From Paguma larvata (taxonomy: Eukaryota > Chordata > Mammalia > Carnivora > Viverridae): 64,000 bases of DNA. This document shows, one piece after another, positions 1 to 11,645 of the stretch (the stretch's first letter is position 1; the number at the start of each line of letters is the position of its first letter). Location of the stretch: contig CM057837.1 in NCBI GenBank assembly GCA_030068075.1, forward strand, positions 27,329,089 to 27,393,088, given 5' to 3'. A model generated the notes under the pieces. That model saw nothing but the letters and a program-made list of their open reading frames with translations. It searched no databases and had not been told where the DNA came from. A program made the position numbers and the translations under genes.

Positions 1-1629
1 GTAAGCCAACTTGAGTCTCAAACGCCAAAGTCGAGTGTTAGTAGCCCCCTTGGAAAAATCCTTGCTGTGCTGCATTTGTGTTCCCATAAGGTGTATTGTG
101 AGGTTTAAATGTCAGGTCGGGTTGGAACATTTGTTATATATTGGAAAAGAATGAAGTGAAAATTGCTGGGTTTTGCCTCTCGTTGGAGCTTTGTTTGTTC
201 GTTGGGGTTACCTGCCTGGCTCCAAGGCATAACGTGACTCTTCCGGCCTGGTTCGATTTTAATGTCAACCTCACTCACAGGGAGGGTCCCTGTGGGGCCT
301 CGACCACCTCCACTGGCTTCATCCCAACGACTCTGAGCTGCAATTCTAGTAACCTTTAGATCCTTAGACCAGGAATCCCTGAGGCTGTTTTTCCCTAGGG
401 TTCCTGGTGAAGTCAACCAACGTGCATGATGTCAATTATGCTGGTCAATATATTTTTTTCCCCATAGCTTTTTGGGTTTGGGGAGAAAGGGGGGTGTTAG
501 TTGGAATTCAGGGAGGAGTTGTTGCTTTTGGCTGGAATGATCCAGGCAATTGTCGCAACTCCTCCCTGCATTTGGCCTCTGTTGACAGAATCAGCTAATA
601 TTCTTCAGGCCTCTAAGGTCAAAATAGTTGCTTTGTGCCTCTTACCTCTGTGTGCCCGACTGCGTGTGAGAAATAGATTTTCCAGATGGACTGCAGGTTG
701 CAAAGCCTCACTGGTGGCGCGAGGGACACTTCAGCTGTGTTTTACCTGCTGCCAAGAGCCAGTAAGAGAGTGCGCCTCCCCGCCCCCATCTCACCCGCCC
801 CCACCTGTTTTTTTTTCTTTTCTTTTCCTCCCGTGGGAGAAGGTGGCGGAGCTCAAAGTTCTGGGCTCTTACTCTGCGTCAGGGCGTTCCAGAAGCCCAG
901 ATGTGCCGTGACAGTTCTCTTTCATCCCCAAATCATTCAAGGTGGAGGGTACTTTCTCAAAAAATAAAAAAAAAACCCTGAATTAATCTCTTGGTACCAA
1001 TACCTTTTCCAATTTGTTTCTGGCCTTTTATTAACTTTTACTTCAAACATAATAGTCTAAGGGCTATGAAAGCCCACGGAGAAACTTGAGTGAACACCTA
1101 CTAGATCTTGGAGCGGTTATAATTTATATCCTGTGAGGAATGGCTCGCTGAAAGTGCAGATTCATTTCCATTTCTGGGTTGGCTTTTTGGCTGATCTAAT
1201 TCTTTATCACCATTTAGCTTATGAAACACCTATTGGTGCAGTCTGACTTGACCTTTTGCATTCCTACTGACAGTTGATAGATAGAGACGCATAAATTAGG
1301 AGACAGGAGGTTTCTTTTTGAAAAATCAGTGACTTTTAACCCTTCTGAGGGTTAAGGAAGCAACTAAAACGTATAACCTTTATGTAAGTTTTTTTCTCAG
1401 GTCATAGTATGGTATTTACTGATGTTTGAAGTAGTAGTTCGATACCGTATGATGTCGGTGAATGGTCCCTCCTATCGTGATCTATGACTCTCTGTTAGTA
1501 AACAGAAAAAGACGGCAGCTGTCTGTTCTCAGGCACCGATGGGCCAAAGGATTATGTCACAGGGAGAGATCGTTGACTTGTATGTTACAAGCCTTTCATG
1601 TATTTAAACGGTCGAGAGCACACACTCTG
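1..1629. other. Unique sequence, no gene seen
   Basis: No repeat family, exon-like reading frame or RNA is recognised here. There is a C/T-rich stretch around 776-835 and a short A-rich run at 960-976. Frames on both strands are short and unlike any family I know. Confidence refers to the absence of a recognisable gene. Confidence 0.6.
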
Positions 1630-1857
1630 AATTCAGCCCACCTGGTTTTCAATCCTAATGGCTCCACCGACTAAATACGTAACTCGGAGCAACTTAGCCT
1701 CTCTGTATTTTATTTTCCTAATCTGTGATTTGGGATAATAGCAGTACCTACCCTGTCGGGTTGTGGCGAGCTCTAAATAATAGCTTCTATCCACAGCCTT
1801 CATAGCTGTGGCATCGCTAGTCTTACTATTTTAAGATTATGAGTATTATTATCACTG
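1630..1857 (-). mobile_element. MIR SINE (old mammalian repeat)
   Basis: Read on the plus strand this is the complement of MIR: a 'cctctctgtattttattttc'-like stretch, then 'taatctgtgatttgggataa', then the 'tagcagtacctaccctgtcg' segment typical of reverse MIR (consensus '...aatagtacctacctcatagg...'). It is diverged, as expected of a repeat older than the placental radiation. Confidence 0.75.
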
Positions 1858-1859
1858 TG

Positions 1860-2605
1860 GGCCACGTGCTGTTTGAGGCTCTAAAGGGTACAATGGTAAG
1901 CGAGACACACACTTAATATCCTAACAAATATATTTCAAGCCCCCAATCGAGATTCTAGACTCAAGGAAGACAGTAGTGAGAGAGAGAGAGCCATTATTCT
2001 TCCCTGCCAGCTAGAAGAGTAGCCAGAGAATAAACAAATCAGCCAAAATGTGATACAGCCAAGAGGGATACAGTTAGAGTAAAGAGTGTAGGAACCGTAG
2101 GCTTCTCTGATGCAGTCACGTTTGAGCAGAAGCCTGTGGGAAGCCAGTCTGTGGGTATCTGGGGGAAGAGTTTTCTAGGTGGGGGAATAGAATAAGCAGA
2201 GTACACAGCCGTAAGAAGCTAGCAGACCAGGGTGCTGGGAGCACGGTGATCAGGGGGAGGCGGTAGGGGATGAGGTCAGGAAGGGCACGGGGGTGGCCAG
2301 AGCAGAACTTGTACATGGCTGTAAAGACTCAGGTATTGACTCTAAGCCTGGTGGGAGCCACAAGGCAGTGAGTGGGGAAAGGGCTGTGAGGCAGAGAAGC
2401 AGCATGAGCTAACTCATACTTTCACAGGGTCCCTCTGCATACTCTGAGCAAAACAGAGGGCAGTGGCGGAAGCAGGGAGAACAAGGATGCACATCAATTA
2501 TCCAGGTGAGAGGCGGGTGGCTTGGGCTCGGATGAACGCCGGGGTGCTGGGAAGAAGTGTTGACCCACAGGATACATTCAAAGCAGATCTGATGGATTTG
2601 CTGAT
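1860..2605 (-). mobile_element. LINE L2 fragment, copy A
   Basis: The plus strand reads as the antisense of L2. Landmarks are 'ggtatctgggggaagagttt', 'ggggatgaggtcaggaaggg' and 'gatggatttgctgatgttgg', which match the order of the L2 consensus as I remember it. The element runs 3' to 5' from left to right. A second copy starts directly downstream, so the two lie in the same orientation. Confidence 0.65.
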
Positions 2606-2795
2606 GTTGGGTGTGAAGCTCACGTTCTAGTGGAATGTGCCAGAGACTAAACATGAACTAACTAACCAAATAAGATAATTCTGATGGTGACAAGTGGCAT
2701 GGAGAAAAAGAGAGAGGCTAGTGGGACAGACGGTGGTCAAGAGAGACCTCTCAAGAAGAAAACATCTGAACTGAGATTTCAGTGACAACCGGGTG
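2606..2795 (-). mobile_element. LINE L2 fragment, copy B, 3' portion
   Basis: 'ctcacgttctagtggaatg', a 'gtggcatggagaaaaagaga' segment and 'gacctctcaagaagaaaaca' match L2 antisense landmarks that lie 3' of those ending copy A. A new copy therefore begins here rather than the same one continuing. It is interrupted by about 480 bases of other DNA before L2 resumes near 3275. Confidence 0.5.
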
Positions 2796-3274
2796 TTTCA
2801 ATCAGCTCTCCTTTGCACCGTTGGTGAGGAACGGGGTCCTACTCTAGAGTTACAAGGACAGCCAACATACGGCACTGAACATTGGGCAGATGAGAGAGAG
2901 GTGTTTAGTCACATGTACTCACAGCCTGGGAGAGGAGGACACCGCTTGCCCCACAAGGAGTCACAGGGCTATGGGAGGCAGGCTCTGTGGGACCAGGAGG
3001 GTGGGGTTCCCCTTAGTTCCTCTAGGGGGATGAATTGGAATAATTAGAATAATTCTGTGGGATGGAGGGGACTGACATCCACTACCCCAGGGTAAGCAGG
3101 AACTGCCTGGTCCCCTCTATAAAGAGAATTGTTTGGGTAGGTCTTACCCACAGGAGCAGAGCTGGCAGGACTTGTGGTTATGCCACTGGAGGCCCTTCTG
3201 GTTTCATCAAATGTCAAGGCACCCCATACTATTGGGCCTTCCTTTAGGTTTTGAACAAACTAAGCCAAGAGAGA
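2796..3274. other. Unassigned DNA splitting L2 copy B
   Basis: This stretch lies between two parts of an L2 antisense sequence and does not itself resemble L2. It may be an old insertion or a locally diverged part of the element. A short AT-rich patch near 3030-3060 contains 'gaataattagaataattc'. No gene is seen. Confidence 0.4.
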
Positions 3275-4020
3275 GTGATATTGACCTGAAGAGAAGGGTT
3301 GGTACTGGCTATGGGGCGAGGCAGGCATTCATGTAACATTTTAGAGGTGGAGCGAAAAGAATTTGCTGGTGAGCTAATGTGACTGGGGAGTGAAGAAAAG
3401 AGAGAAATCAAAGATGTCATCCAGATGTTTTGCTTGAGCAATTTGTGAATTGTGTGGTTTCCCCAGCAAGATGTGGGCTATTGAGTAGACTCTGACTGGG
3501 AGAAACCAAGTGTTCATTTTGGATAGCTACATGTGAAGTTCCTGTTATACCTTCAAGTGGAGATATTTAGTAGGATGATGGACAGATCCATCTAGAGTTC
3601 AGGGGAAAGCGGGGCGGTGGGCAGAAGAAAGAAATGTAGGAGTCATCAGCATAGAGACAGGGTATAAAGCCAGTGCACTGGTTGAAGTCAACTTTGAGCA
3701 TAGAACAGAACCTTGAGTCCTTCAGCATCTAGAGACTGAGCAGAAGGAAAGACTGGAAGACAGACAAAGGGGGCGCAGTAAGGTTGGAGGAAAACCTAGA
3801 TGATATGATGCGTTGCAGTTCTGGAGAAGGAAGCATTTCAAGAAGAAAGGAGTGGTCAAAGGTGACAACTGCTTGCTCCTGGAGGGTAAGAGAGATGAGA
3901 AGAGAAAAGTATTGGATTTGGAAAAACAGCAGACACTGGTGATCTTCAGTGTTGGAGGTGAGAGAAGACAACGTGAGGAAATGGAGATCAAATTTAGACA
4001 GCTCCTTGTAGGAGTATAGC
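3275..4020 (-). mobile_element. LINE L2 fragment, copy B, reverse-transcriptase region
   Basis: The minus strand at 3642-3653 reads tat-gct-gat-gac, Tyr-Ala-Asp-Asp, the YxDD catalytic motif of LINE reverse transcriptases, in the same local context as in L2. Other antisense L2 landmarks are 'ttcaagtggagatatttagt', 'tctagagttcaggggaaagc' and 'aggaagcatttcaagaagaa'. The coding frame is broken, so this is a dead copy. Confidence 0.75.
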
Positions 4021-4544
4021 TGAGGGAATACCATGGAGAAATAATATTGAGAAAGAAATCTTTGAAAAATCGCTATAAGCTGGTAAGAGGGTAAAGAGAC
4101 GAGGCTTGGGCTGCAGAAGAGATCAGAACTGCGAGTCTTCGGAAAACCTTGGGTAGCTTTTATGGTGTTTAACCAAGGGGTAGGTACTCACACTACGCAT
4201 CTTCAGGCTCATAATGTAAGTTGGAACCCCAGACAGTGCTTGTTTAACTAAGAACATCGGGGATGTGGATGGTCCTAAAGAGAAGAGGATTTCCGGGGGA
4301 CAGGTAGGTCCCAAATAGGAAGACGGAGACGAGTTCCTCTGAATAGATAGGTCAGAGGTATATGGCATAGCACTCATAGTATTTCAAATAAGGAGCTGTT
4401 GTCAGATGTGACGGGAGTAAAGGCAGTCTACGATGACCGGTAAATGACAAATTCTGAAGTACCTCCTTTATGCACTTTCCCATTCTTATTTAATCAGTAA
4501 CCCTGTACCGTTAAAGAAGGCCGCATGGTTGGGTGTCACGGCAG
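4021..4544. other. Unique sequence
   Basis: Nothing recognisable; the L2 may extend a little further right in very diverged form. Confidence 0.4.
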
Positions 4545-4720
4545 TGCAGAGCATTGATGTGGGTGGGAATCTGGATCCCTCCATTCCCGGCCAAAGGTCT
4601 TCGGCACTTCTTAGCACTTGCGTTTTCTCATTTGTACGCTGGAAGTGCCACTACTAGCTTACAGAGTGGGGTCAACTAGAAAAGACCCAAACGATCTATT
4701 TGTCATTCGTCTGTCTGTAC
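4545..4720 (-). mobile_element. Possible MIR remnant
   Basis: 'cttagcacttgcgttttctc' followed by 'atttgtacgctgg' resembles the reverse MIR segment around 'cctcagtttcctcatctgtaaaatgg'. The match is weak and short. Confidence 0.35.
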
Positions 4721-5579
4721 CTTATGTTGAAGAAGCCATAAGAGGGTATCACTGTTCCCCAATTGTAAGACGTGGAGACATAGAAGATCAAGAAGTCTTG
4801 ATAATAGCCTCTAACTTCTACACCTAGGGTAACGAGACTGGTATTAGAGTCTGCCATTTTGTCTGTGGGAGCTCTCATAGCCTTCTCAACTTCGTCAACT
4901 TGCTGGTGGGGTAAGGGTCTCGGTTTCCTCAGTAAAACCTCCCTCTTGCTGCCCACAGCATGCTGAGGGCCTGCGGCTAAGGGTTCTCTCCGGTAAGCCC
5001 CCACACCGTTGTTCCCACCAGTTGTGATGACCAAGAGTCAGCCGTGTGTGTTCCCACACCTGTTTATGCTAGTTATGCCAGTAACGGTTTATGCAACTAT
5101 TATATGCTCACTATTTACATAGCTATCATGTAAACTGATGAAAGGTTTGGTAACGGCAAGTTGCTACGATAATTGCTATCAAATAAGCTATATGTAAAAC
5201 ACACATAGAAGTCGGAGGCAAAGGGTAAAAATGGAGAAAAACTGCTTTACACGTGTTTTAAATGCCTCATTCTGCCTTAAAGAAACCAAACGGCAACTTC
5301 TGGATGATGCATTATGGGTGGTTTTGAAGAAAGCCCGCTTGGAACTCAGATCAGCAGACCCCGACACAAAGAAAGGGCCTTGGCTCAACATCAAAAGAGT
5401 GGCAAGTGAATGAGCATCCATATGTTTTAAGTTAAAATTAAATCTTTAAGGTATGTATATATCACATTTTATGATTCACTGCTTTAATTAACTTTTCCAG
5501 TTGACTTGCCAACTGCCAGTTCCAACTTCATCGAGTAACAGTAAAGCTGTAATGTTTACTTTTCAGTTATTATAAGTGT
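4721..5579. other. Unique sequence, AT-rich toward the right
   Basis: From about 5060 the sequence is AT-rich and free of recognised repeats, with phrases such as 'ttatgcaactattatatgct'. It could hold a conserved noncoding element, but I cannot show that from one genome. Confidence 0.35.
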
Positions 5580-6066
5580 ATACTCATTGTTTAAACCACT
5601 GTAAAAAGTGAAAACATATAAAGAGGAAAAGAAAAGTTACTAATCCAGAATCAAACAATGGCAGTAGTTTAAGGTAGGTTCCTCTAGTTGTTTTTTTCAT
5701 AAATACACTTTTAAAAATAAATTCGTGTCTGTTATGTTTATTTTTCATCTTTTGTCTTTGTTGCATGAAATACTGTATCACAAGCATTCTGCATGTAATA
5801 TTCGTCTATTAACTATTTCTTTGTTTCTTTTTTTAAATTTTGGAATAATAATACCATTTGTAATAAAAATGATATTCATCTATTGTTAAGGTCAAACAAT
5901 ACAAAAAGTATACAAAACAAACAAACAAACAAACAGCAAATCACCCTGAGGGTGACTTAGAAATAGCCATTGTTAAATTTTGATAAACACTATCCTAAAC
6001 CTTCATTTCTGTAAAGATATAGATAAAAGGATTTATGGATATAAGGCATAGTTTAAAGAAACATTT
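5580..6066. mobile_element. Probable L1M-type 3' remnant, AT-rich
   Basis: Phrases such as 'aaggtcaaacaatacaaaaa' and a CAAA run near 5915-5935 resemble 3' untranslated regions of old mammalian L1M elements. The SINE at 6079 appears inserted into this AT-rich DNA. Family and orientation are not secure. Confidence 0.35.
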
Positions 6067-6270
6067 TATATTGGAATTGTTTTTTTAATTTTATTTTATT
6101 AGAGAGAGAGAGAGAGAGTGAATGCAGGGTCGGGCGGGGGAGAGGGAGAGAGAGAATCTTAAGCAGGCTCCGTACAGGGTTCCCCACAACCCTGGGATCA
6201 TGACCTGAGCCGAAGTCAAGAGTCGGGTGCTCAACTGACTGAGCCACCCAGGTGTCCCTATATTGGAATT
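6067..6270 (-). mobile_element. SINEC_Fc-type SINE with 12-bp target duplication
   Basis: On the minus strand: tRNA-like head (…gggacacctgggtggctcag), CT-rich body and A/T tail. It is flanked by a perfect direct repeat TATATTGGAATT at 6067-6078 and 6259-6270, so the element itself is 6079-6258. The intact duplication marks a retrotransposed copy. Confidence 0.93.
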
Positions 6271-6500
6271 ATTTAAGATTTAGGTAGCAAAAATAGCACA
6301 GGAAATGCCCCCCTGCCCCTCAGCCAAACTCATCTAATATTGACATTTTAGGTGACTATGGTACATTTGTCACATCTAAAAAATCGGCAGGGGATATTAC
6401 GGTTGCTTAACCTCCATATTTTATTTGGATTTTACCAGGTTTTCCACTGCTGTCCTTTATTTACATTCTATCATCCAATCAAATATACCATATTGGAATT
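6271..6500. mobile_element. L1M-type 3' remnant
   Basis: 'tattgacattttaggtgact', 'ccatattttatttggatttt' and the 'gtcctttatttacattctat' segment follow the order of a common old L1M 3' region (…'agtccatactttattcagatttcc…tgtcctttttctgttccagg'). Orientation is not assigned. Confidence 0.5.
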
Positions 6501-7239
6501 AGCATACTGCAGATAGACTTTACTTCTTTTCACACAGAAAAATAAATTGAATAGACATAGATGTTAAACCACAGATTAATGTTTCTCTCCATAGGAGTTA
6601 TTGTTTCCTAAATGACCAGGCTAAATATTATGAAGAATATTAAGAGATTGGAGTCGTTAGGTCTTTTAGTCAACATTTTATTCATCCACTGTATAAATTA
6701 GTTCTTTAATATTTTTCCTATCTCTCTTCTCACCCCTCCTGATATCGTTGGTTATTTTGCTTTTAGCAAAATAGACTTTTTTAAGGTTAATAATATGTAC
6801 ATTCTTCATGAAATTAAATTCTCACTCTGGATTTTAGACCCTATGTAGTTGGATACATGATTTGTCTCCAGTCTTTTTAACCACAGCTTCTCTGTGCCCA
6901 AATTCTATAATGGGTTATTCTCTTCGTTGGCTATTTCCTTCTATTGGAAATTCTTTTAAAAAATGGGGAATGGATGTTGTATTTCACTAATTTTTTCATG
7001 TTTGAGAATATCTGTCTGTGACCTTTATAGTCAAACAATAGATTGTCTCAGTTTAACATTTTAGAAAATGACTTTCTTTTCCTTAGAATTTTACAAAACT
7101 TCTTCATCGTCTTCTGACACCGATCATCTATAACATGTCTGAGACAAAGCTCATAGCTCCCTCTTGCTGGATTTCTTTTCACTCCTTGACTGCTTGAGTG
7201 ATTCTTTATTCTTGAGCTTTCTGTTCTAATCAAGACACA
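6501..7239. other. AT-rich sequence, no gene
   Basis: AT-rich with short frames only; probably old LINE debris, without a landmark clear enough to name. Confidence 0.3.
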
Positions 7240-7720
7240 CCTCCATGTGGTCTCGTCCAGCAACTTTTTTTCCTAGAACATAGTTTGCTCTTTTGATATG
7301 CAGATATAGTTTTTTTCTTTCAAAGACTTTTATTTTTCACTATTCCATCTTGAAAGTACTTTTTCTGCTCTTGTGGCTTATCACTTCAGGGATACCAATT
7401 ATCCTTATGTTGGATTAACTTCCATCTTCTTTCTAATTGCTTTACTGTCTCTGGTTTTCCTCCAAGTTCACAGTCATGATCTCCAGGTTTTCTCCATTCC
7501 AGCAATTTAATTTTACTTACATGTACTCTTTTCCTTGCTATTCTAATTTGTTGTGATGTCGCTATTTCCCTTCTCAATGTTATTGCTCCAATCTTTCTGT
7601 TCTCATTTATTTGATTATTCTCATTTTGCTGTTTTGTTCTGTTTGCTTTCTATCGAGTTCTTCTATAGCCTGAAATGTGTGATCACTTGGAAAACATTGT
7701 TTCTTCCAGACTGGATTTCT
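7240..7720. mobile_element. Possible old L1 remnant
   Basis: 'gggataccaattatccttat' followed by 'gttggattaacttccatctt' resembles an old L1 segment I recall ('…ctcctattatacgtatgttggatctcc…'). Long T-rich phrasing continues to about 7720. Confidence 0.35.
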
Positions 7721-7734
7721 CATTGATTATCTTT

Positions 7735-7875
7735 TGTTTCATTCTCTCTGTCTCTCTCTTTTTTCTTTTCTTTTCCTCCTCTTCTTCCTGCCACTCCCTC
7801 TCTGCTCCTCTCCTTCCTCTCCTTCTCCTCCTCCTCATTTTTCCTTTTCCTCTTCTTCTTCATCCTTCTCCTTTT
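7735..7875. repeat. Pyrimidine-rich low-complexity tract
   Basis: C and T runs ('tctctctgtctctctctttt', then TCCTC and CTTCTT units). The frames across it are products of composition, not genes. Confidence 0.8.
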
Positions 7876-8409
7876 GGTGAGAACATTGAAGTTCTGTTCT
7901 CAGAAAATTTTGATTATATTATACAGTGTTATCAACTATACTCACTATGTCTTAGATCCTGAGAACATACTCATGTTGTAGCTGAAAATTTGTACCCTCT
8001 CTTTTCTAACGGGCACTTGTGTGGTTGCCCAGATCTTGTCTTTGCTATGATATGAGGTGGGTGATTTCCCCTTTAGAACCTCCTCAGCTTTTGGGCATCC
8101 CTTTGTGTTCTCCTCTGAGTTTGCGAGTCCCTTCTTTTTTCCTCAGGCTAACGGCGTTGGGCAGCAGAATGAGGAGATGTGGGCGAGTCTTGTCAGGGGG
8201 AACTTAGCTCCGCTCTCCCTTCTCAGTTCTGGTAAGTGTCCTATGCTCTAGCGTGTTTCCCCAGCTGACACAGAGGGGGCGGTAGGCCCTGCCCACTCCC
8301 CTTCCCCTGCTGATGTGCCAGTGGTAAGTAGGGGATTCGGTTTGAAATGAGTTTTCTCCAGGTCATCTCCTCATTCCCTCAGGCTTCTCTTCAGATTGAA
8401 AGGTTTAAT
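7876..8409. other. Unique sequence
   Basis: No repeat or gene recognised. Confidence 0.4.
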
Positions 8410-8651
8410 GAGACATCTCAGTATTTTTTTTAACGTTTTATTTTTGAGAGACAGAGAGACAGAGTGTGAGCAGGGGAAGGGCAGAGAGAGAGAGGGAGAC
8501 ACAGAATCTGAAGCAGGATCCAGGCTCTGAGCTGTCAGCACAGAGCCCAATGCGGGGCTCGAACTCACAGACTATGAGATCTTGACCTGAGCTGAAGTCG
8601 GCTGCTTAACCAACTGAGCCACCCAGGCGCCCCAGAGACATCTCAGTATTT
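8410..8651 (-). mobile_element. SINEC_Fc-type SINE with 17-bp target duplication
   Basis: Minus-strand SINE 8427-8634 with a complete head ending 'ccacccaggcgcccc' on the plus strand. Direct repeats of 17 bases (GAGACATCTCAGTATTT) lie at 8410-8426 and 8635-8651 and are identical. This is one of the clearest insertions in the window. Confidence 0.95.
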
Positions 8652-8876
8652 AACTAACACACTCTCTTTCTTCTGGGCTGAGTGGGAGCATGGTCTGTCT
8701 TGGCACTCTGCATTTATTTGTTTTCTCCTCTAGCTGCCACCTTTCAGAGTTTATGACACGAATTTACACCCTTTTCCTTGTTTCATTGCTGCTGATGAAT
8801 TTTTAGCCTTTTATACAATCTAATTGTGTACATTTTGCTGGGTACTAGAGTTGGATGTTTTAGTAATTCAGCTTTG

Positions 8877-8878
<2 letters not shown>
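8652..8878. other. Unassigned sequence between SINE and TTA repeat
   Basis: Possibly old LINE sequence; no firm landmark. Confidence 0.3.

Positions 8879-8927
<49 letters not shown>
8879..8927 (+). repeat. (TTA)n microsatellite
   Basis: About 16 uninterrupted TTA units. Length polymorphism is likely. Confidence 0.97.
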
Positions 8928-8939
8928 CTTGTAGCCTGT

Positions 8940-9180
8940 AAATGACTTGTAGTGGATCTTCAACATTTATTTAACCACCTTCCATTTTGAGGGCAGTTAA
9001 ATCTTTGGATTTTTTTTTGTTATAATAAATAATACTATTATGAACATCCTTGATAATAACTTTTTCTTCACATAGTAAATTACTTCCTGATGGTGGATTT
9101 CTAAAAGAGGAATTACCAGGTCAAAAGACATAGACTTTTTAAAAAAGATTCTTGCTGCAAGTTGCCAATTTGCTTTCCGT
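8940..9180 (-). mobile_element. L1M 3'-region fragment
   Basis: The plus strand carries 'catttatttaaccaccttcc', 'attatgaacatccttgataa' and 'ggaattaccaggtcaaaaga', matching the antisense of old L1M elements ('…tttatttaaccattcccctattgatgg…atgaacatccttg…gtggaattgctgggtcaa…'). The element is therefore on the minus strand. Confidence 0.7.
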
Positions 9181-10728
9181 ATTTGTTATGTTTCAAAATC
9201 CACTTCAAATAGCTCATGTCAGAATTCTCAAAATGAATTTATTGCAATGGGTCTCAGAAGCAATGGAAACGAATCAGTCCAAGAAACACAGATAATTGTT
9301 CATCTGAAAATGTAAGCTACCAAGGACGAGAAGTTTCCTGGAGCCAACGGGGTATGAAAGTGGTGACCAGTCGGGGCTGTGGGACGTGAGAAAGATGGCT
9401 CCACAGTCATCCAGGGGGAACGCAGGACCGAAGTCACCGAGAAGACAATGCACGATGTCGAAAAACACTTCAAGTTTACAACATGTTAATTGGGTCTATA
9501 AAAAAATGCTTGGAGATAGCACTCTTTTTTTTAAATTCCCACCAACTATCTGCTATGCTTTCAGCGTCTGCTACAACAACAAAATAGTTTATTTTTGCTC
9601 ATTTTTCCCGCTCCCATAAAGCAAAATCAACCGAGAATTATTATGTTCCTTAAATACAACTGAACTCATCTTATTAGGGAAAAGCAGAGAAGGATGTGTC
9701 ATCTTATTCAAAATGACAGGATGTATATACAGCCATATGTTTTCAAAGGGTTTCCTGTCAGTGTTAATCAAAACTCCTCCAAATTTACGAAGCTACAGAG
9801 CTGCAAGTCAACCAGATGGGAAATATCGCCCCTTCAATATTGAGAATTTGAATTAATAATAAACATTACTTAGTGAACCTAAATGAGCACAACATATCAA
9901 TGTTGAATCTGAGGAAAGTAGAAACTCACAAAAAAATTTCTTCCAGGTGTTAATTTTTTTTAGCATTCTGTCTAATATCTCGATCATGCTGCTCTATATT
10001 TTTTTCTCACTCTGCCTGCTCATTTACTGGACGCAGAAGTGACTGCAATCTATCTCATGATTGCTACGGAAGTGTCAAATTAACCAGTTTCCCATACGTC
10101 CCACCTTTGCTTTGTATTTTGTTGGAAAACTTGGACTCGAAAAGAAACCAGGGAGAATATCCTTCTTACTGCTTAGTGCCTGAAGCCGTTGAGATCTTTC
10201 CTAATCTTCCTCCATGGCCTTCCCACGGCAAATTTCTAACATCTTTGCCTAGTACTCACCATCACCCCCTTCGTTATTGTGCGAGAGAATGCTGTTTTAG
10301 GATCGGTGTTCTTTGACTTGGAGTAATGTCTAACATCGGTTGGATGTGGAAGTCTGTTGGGATCTCGTCAGGCAAGCAAGTTCTTCCTAGTTGGAGGAAA
10401 CAACTTTGATTCTTGCACATGGCTCTGAAATGGGAACTTGCAGAAGACTGGGGAGTGGGGATCATAATTGGGAACAGGCTGAAAATGAGCCAGAAAGGTA
10501 CAGCTGTTGACCATTAACCCAATGCAATGGGCAGGGGCTAGGAACCAGACCAGGGACAGGAAGGAGGAGCTGATCTATCTCTACAGTACTTTCTTTATCC
10601 TTCAGAGGACTATTTGGACAAACATGAAGATGACAATAGTGTTGATGATGTTGACGATAGTGATAGTGACTAGTTTGAGCCATCACAAGATTAAGAAAAT
10701 ATGCTAAAACTACAGTTATTTCCAAAAA
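9181..10728. other. Unique sequence, no gene
   Basis: Repeat-free and moderately AT-rich. No exon-like frame is recognised. Short runs of A/T (9520-9535, 9950-9962) are the only simple features. Confidence 0.4.
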
Positions 10729-11326
10729 TGATGTGGCATACACATGCTGAAATGACCCCCAGTGAGCCAGCCCATCTATAATCCCTTCCCAGTGAGTCTG
10801 AGTAGGACCCATGATTTGCATCCAGTCTATAGGATATAGCAGAGGTGAAGGGAATTACCAGATGTAATTAAAACTCCTCATCACCTGATTTCAAGTTAAT
10901 GAAAGGCGAGATTATCCTGGGCGGGCCTGAATTAATCAGGTGAATGCGTTAAAAGAAAATTTCTCTTCCTGGCCTTGAAGAAATCACCCGCCATGTTGTG
11001 GGAAGGTCTGGAAGGGGGACAGATGTCAAGGCACTGTAGTAGTCTGTAGGAGCTGGGAGCAGCCCCAGGAGGAGGACTGGCAAGAAATGGAGATCTCAAC
11101 CCTACAGTAGCAAGAAACTGAATTCTGCCATTAATACGTGGGCTTGGAGGAAGCCTCTGAGCTCCACGAAGGAAAACAACTCAACCAATACCTTGACTGC
11201 ATTCTTTCGGCATTCTGGACGCAGAACCCACATACCTGGCCCATAGTAACTGTGAAATAATAAATACATGTTGTTTTAAGCCTCTCAGTTTGTGATAATT
11301 TGTTGTGAGGGAATACTTAATACACA
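10729..11326 (+). mobile_element. Solo LTR of MaLR/ERVL-like type
   Basis: The right end reads 'aataataaatacatgttgtt' then 'ttaagcctctcagtttgtga' then 'taatttgttgtgagggaata', the usual 3' end of MLT1-class LTRs. Inside are 'cgccatgttgtgggaaggtc' and 'gcaagaaactgaattctgcc', also typical. It starts TG and ends CA. No internal viral genes flank it, so it is a solo relic. The exact subfamily is uncertain. Confidence 0.65.
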
Positions 11327-11554
11327 GGACAACCAAAATAAGATAAAAGTGGGAGATTTAGTACGGAAATTTGGTGATGAATTTGGGATGACTTGTTAAG
11401 GAGAAATTGAGGAAGAGTTCTTTTCTATAACGCCAGTTATACATATGGGAAATTTATAGGAACGGAACTCGTGTCGATTATTTTCCAAGATTACAGACGT
11501 TGATTTCACTGTTTGTTTGTTTGGGGTTTTTTCCAGAAACTTCTACCCCTGGAG
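11327..11554. other. Unique sequence
   Basis: No feature recognised. Confidence 0.4.
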
Positions 11555-11645
11555 AGGCTGGTCTAATTGATTTCAGGTGGAAAGTAGGCATCAGTATTTT
11601 TCAAAGTTGCCTGGGAGATTCCACTGCGCGGGGCCGGGTGGAAGG
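11555..11645 (+). mobile_element. MER5-like hAT DNA transposon fragment
   Basis: 'ctggtctaattgatttcagg', then 'aggcatcagtatttttcaaa', then 'gttgcctgggagattcca' follow the order of the MER5-type nonautonomous hAT consensus ('…tttaattggtctggggtggggcctgggcatcggtatttttaaaag…'). Confidence 0.5.

Noticed and set aside
10729..11326. Possible intact endogenous retrovirus
   Set aside because: Only LTR-like sequence is seen at both 10.7-11.3 kb and 19.4-19.8 kb; no gag, pol or env region lies between or beside them, so both are solo relics.
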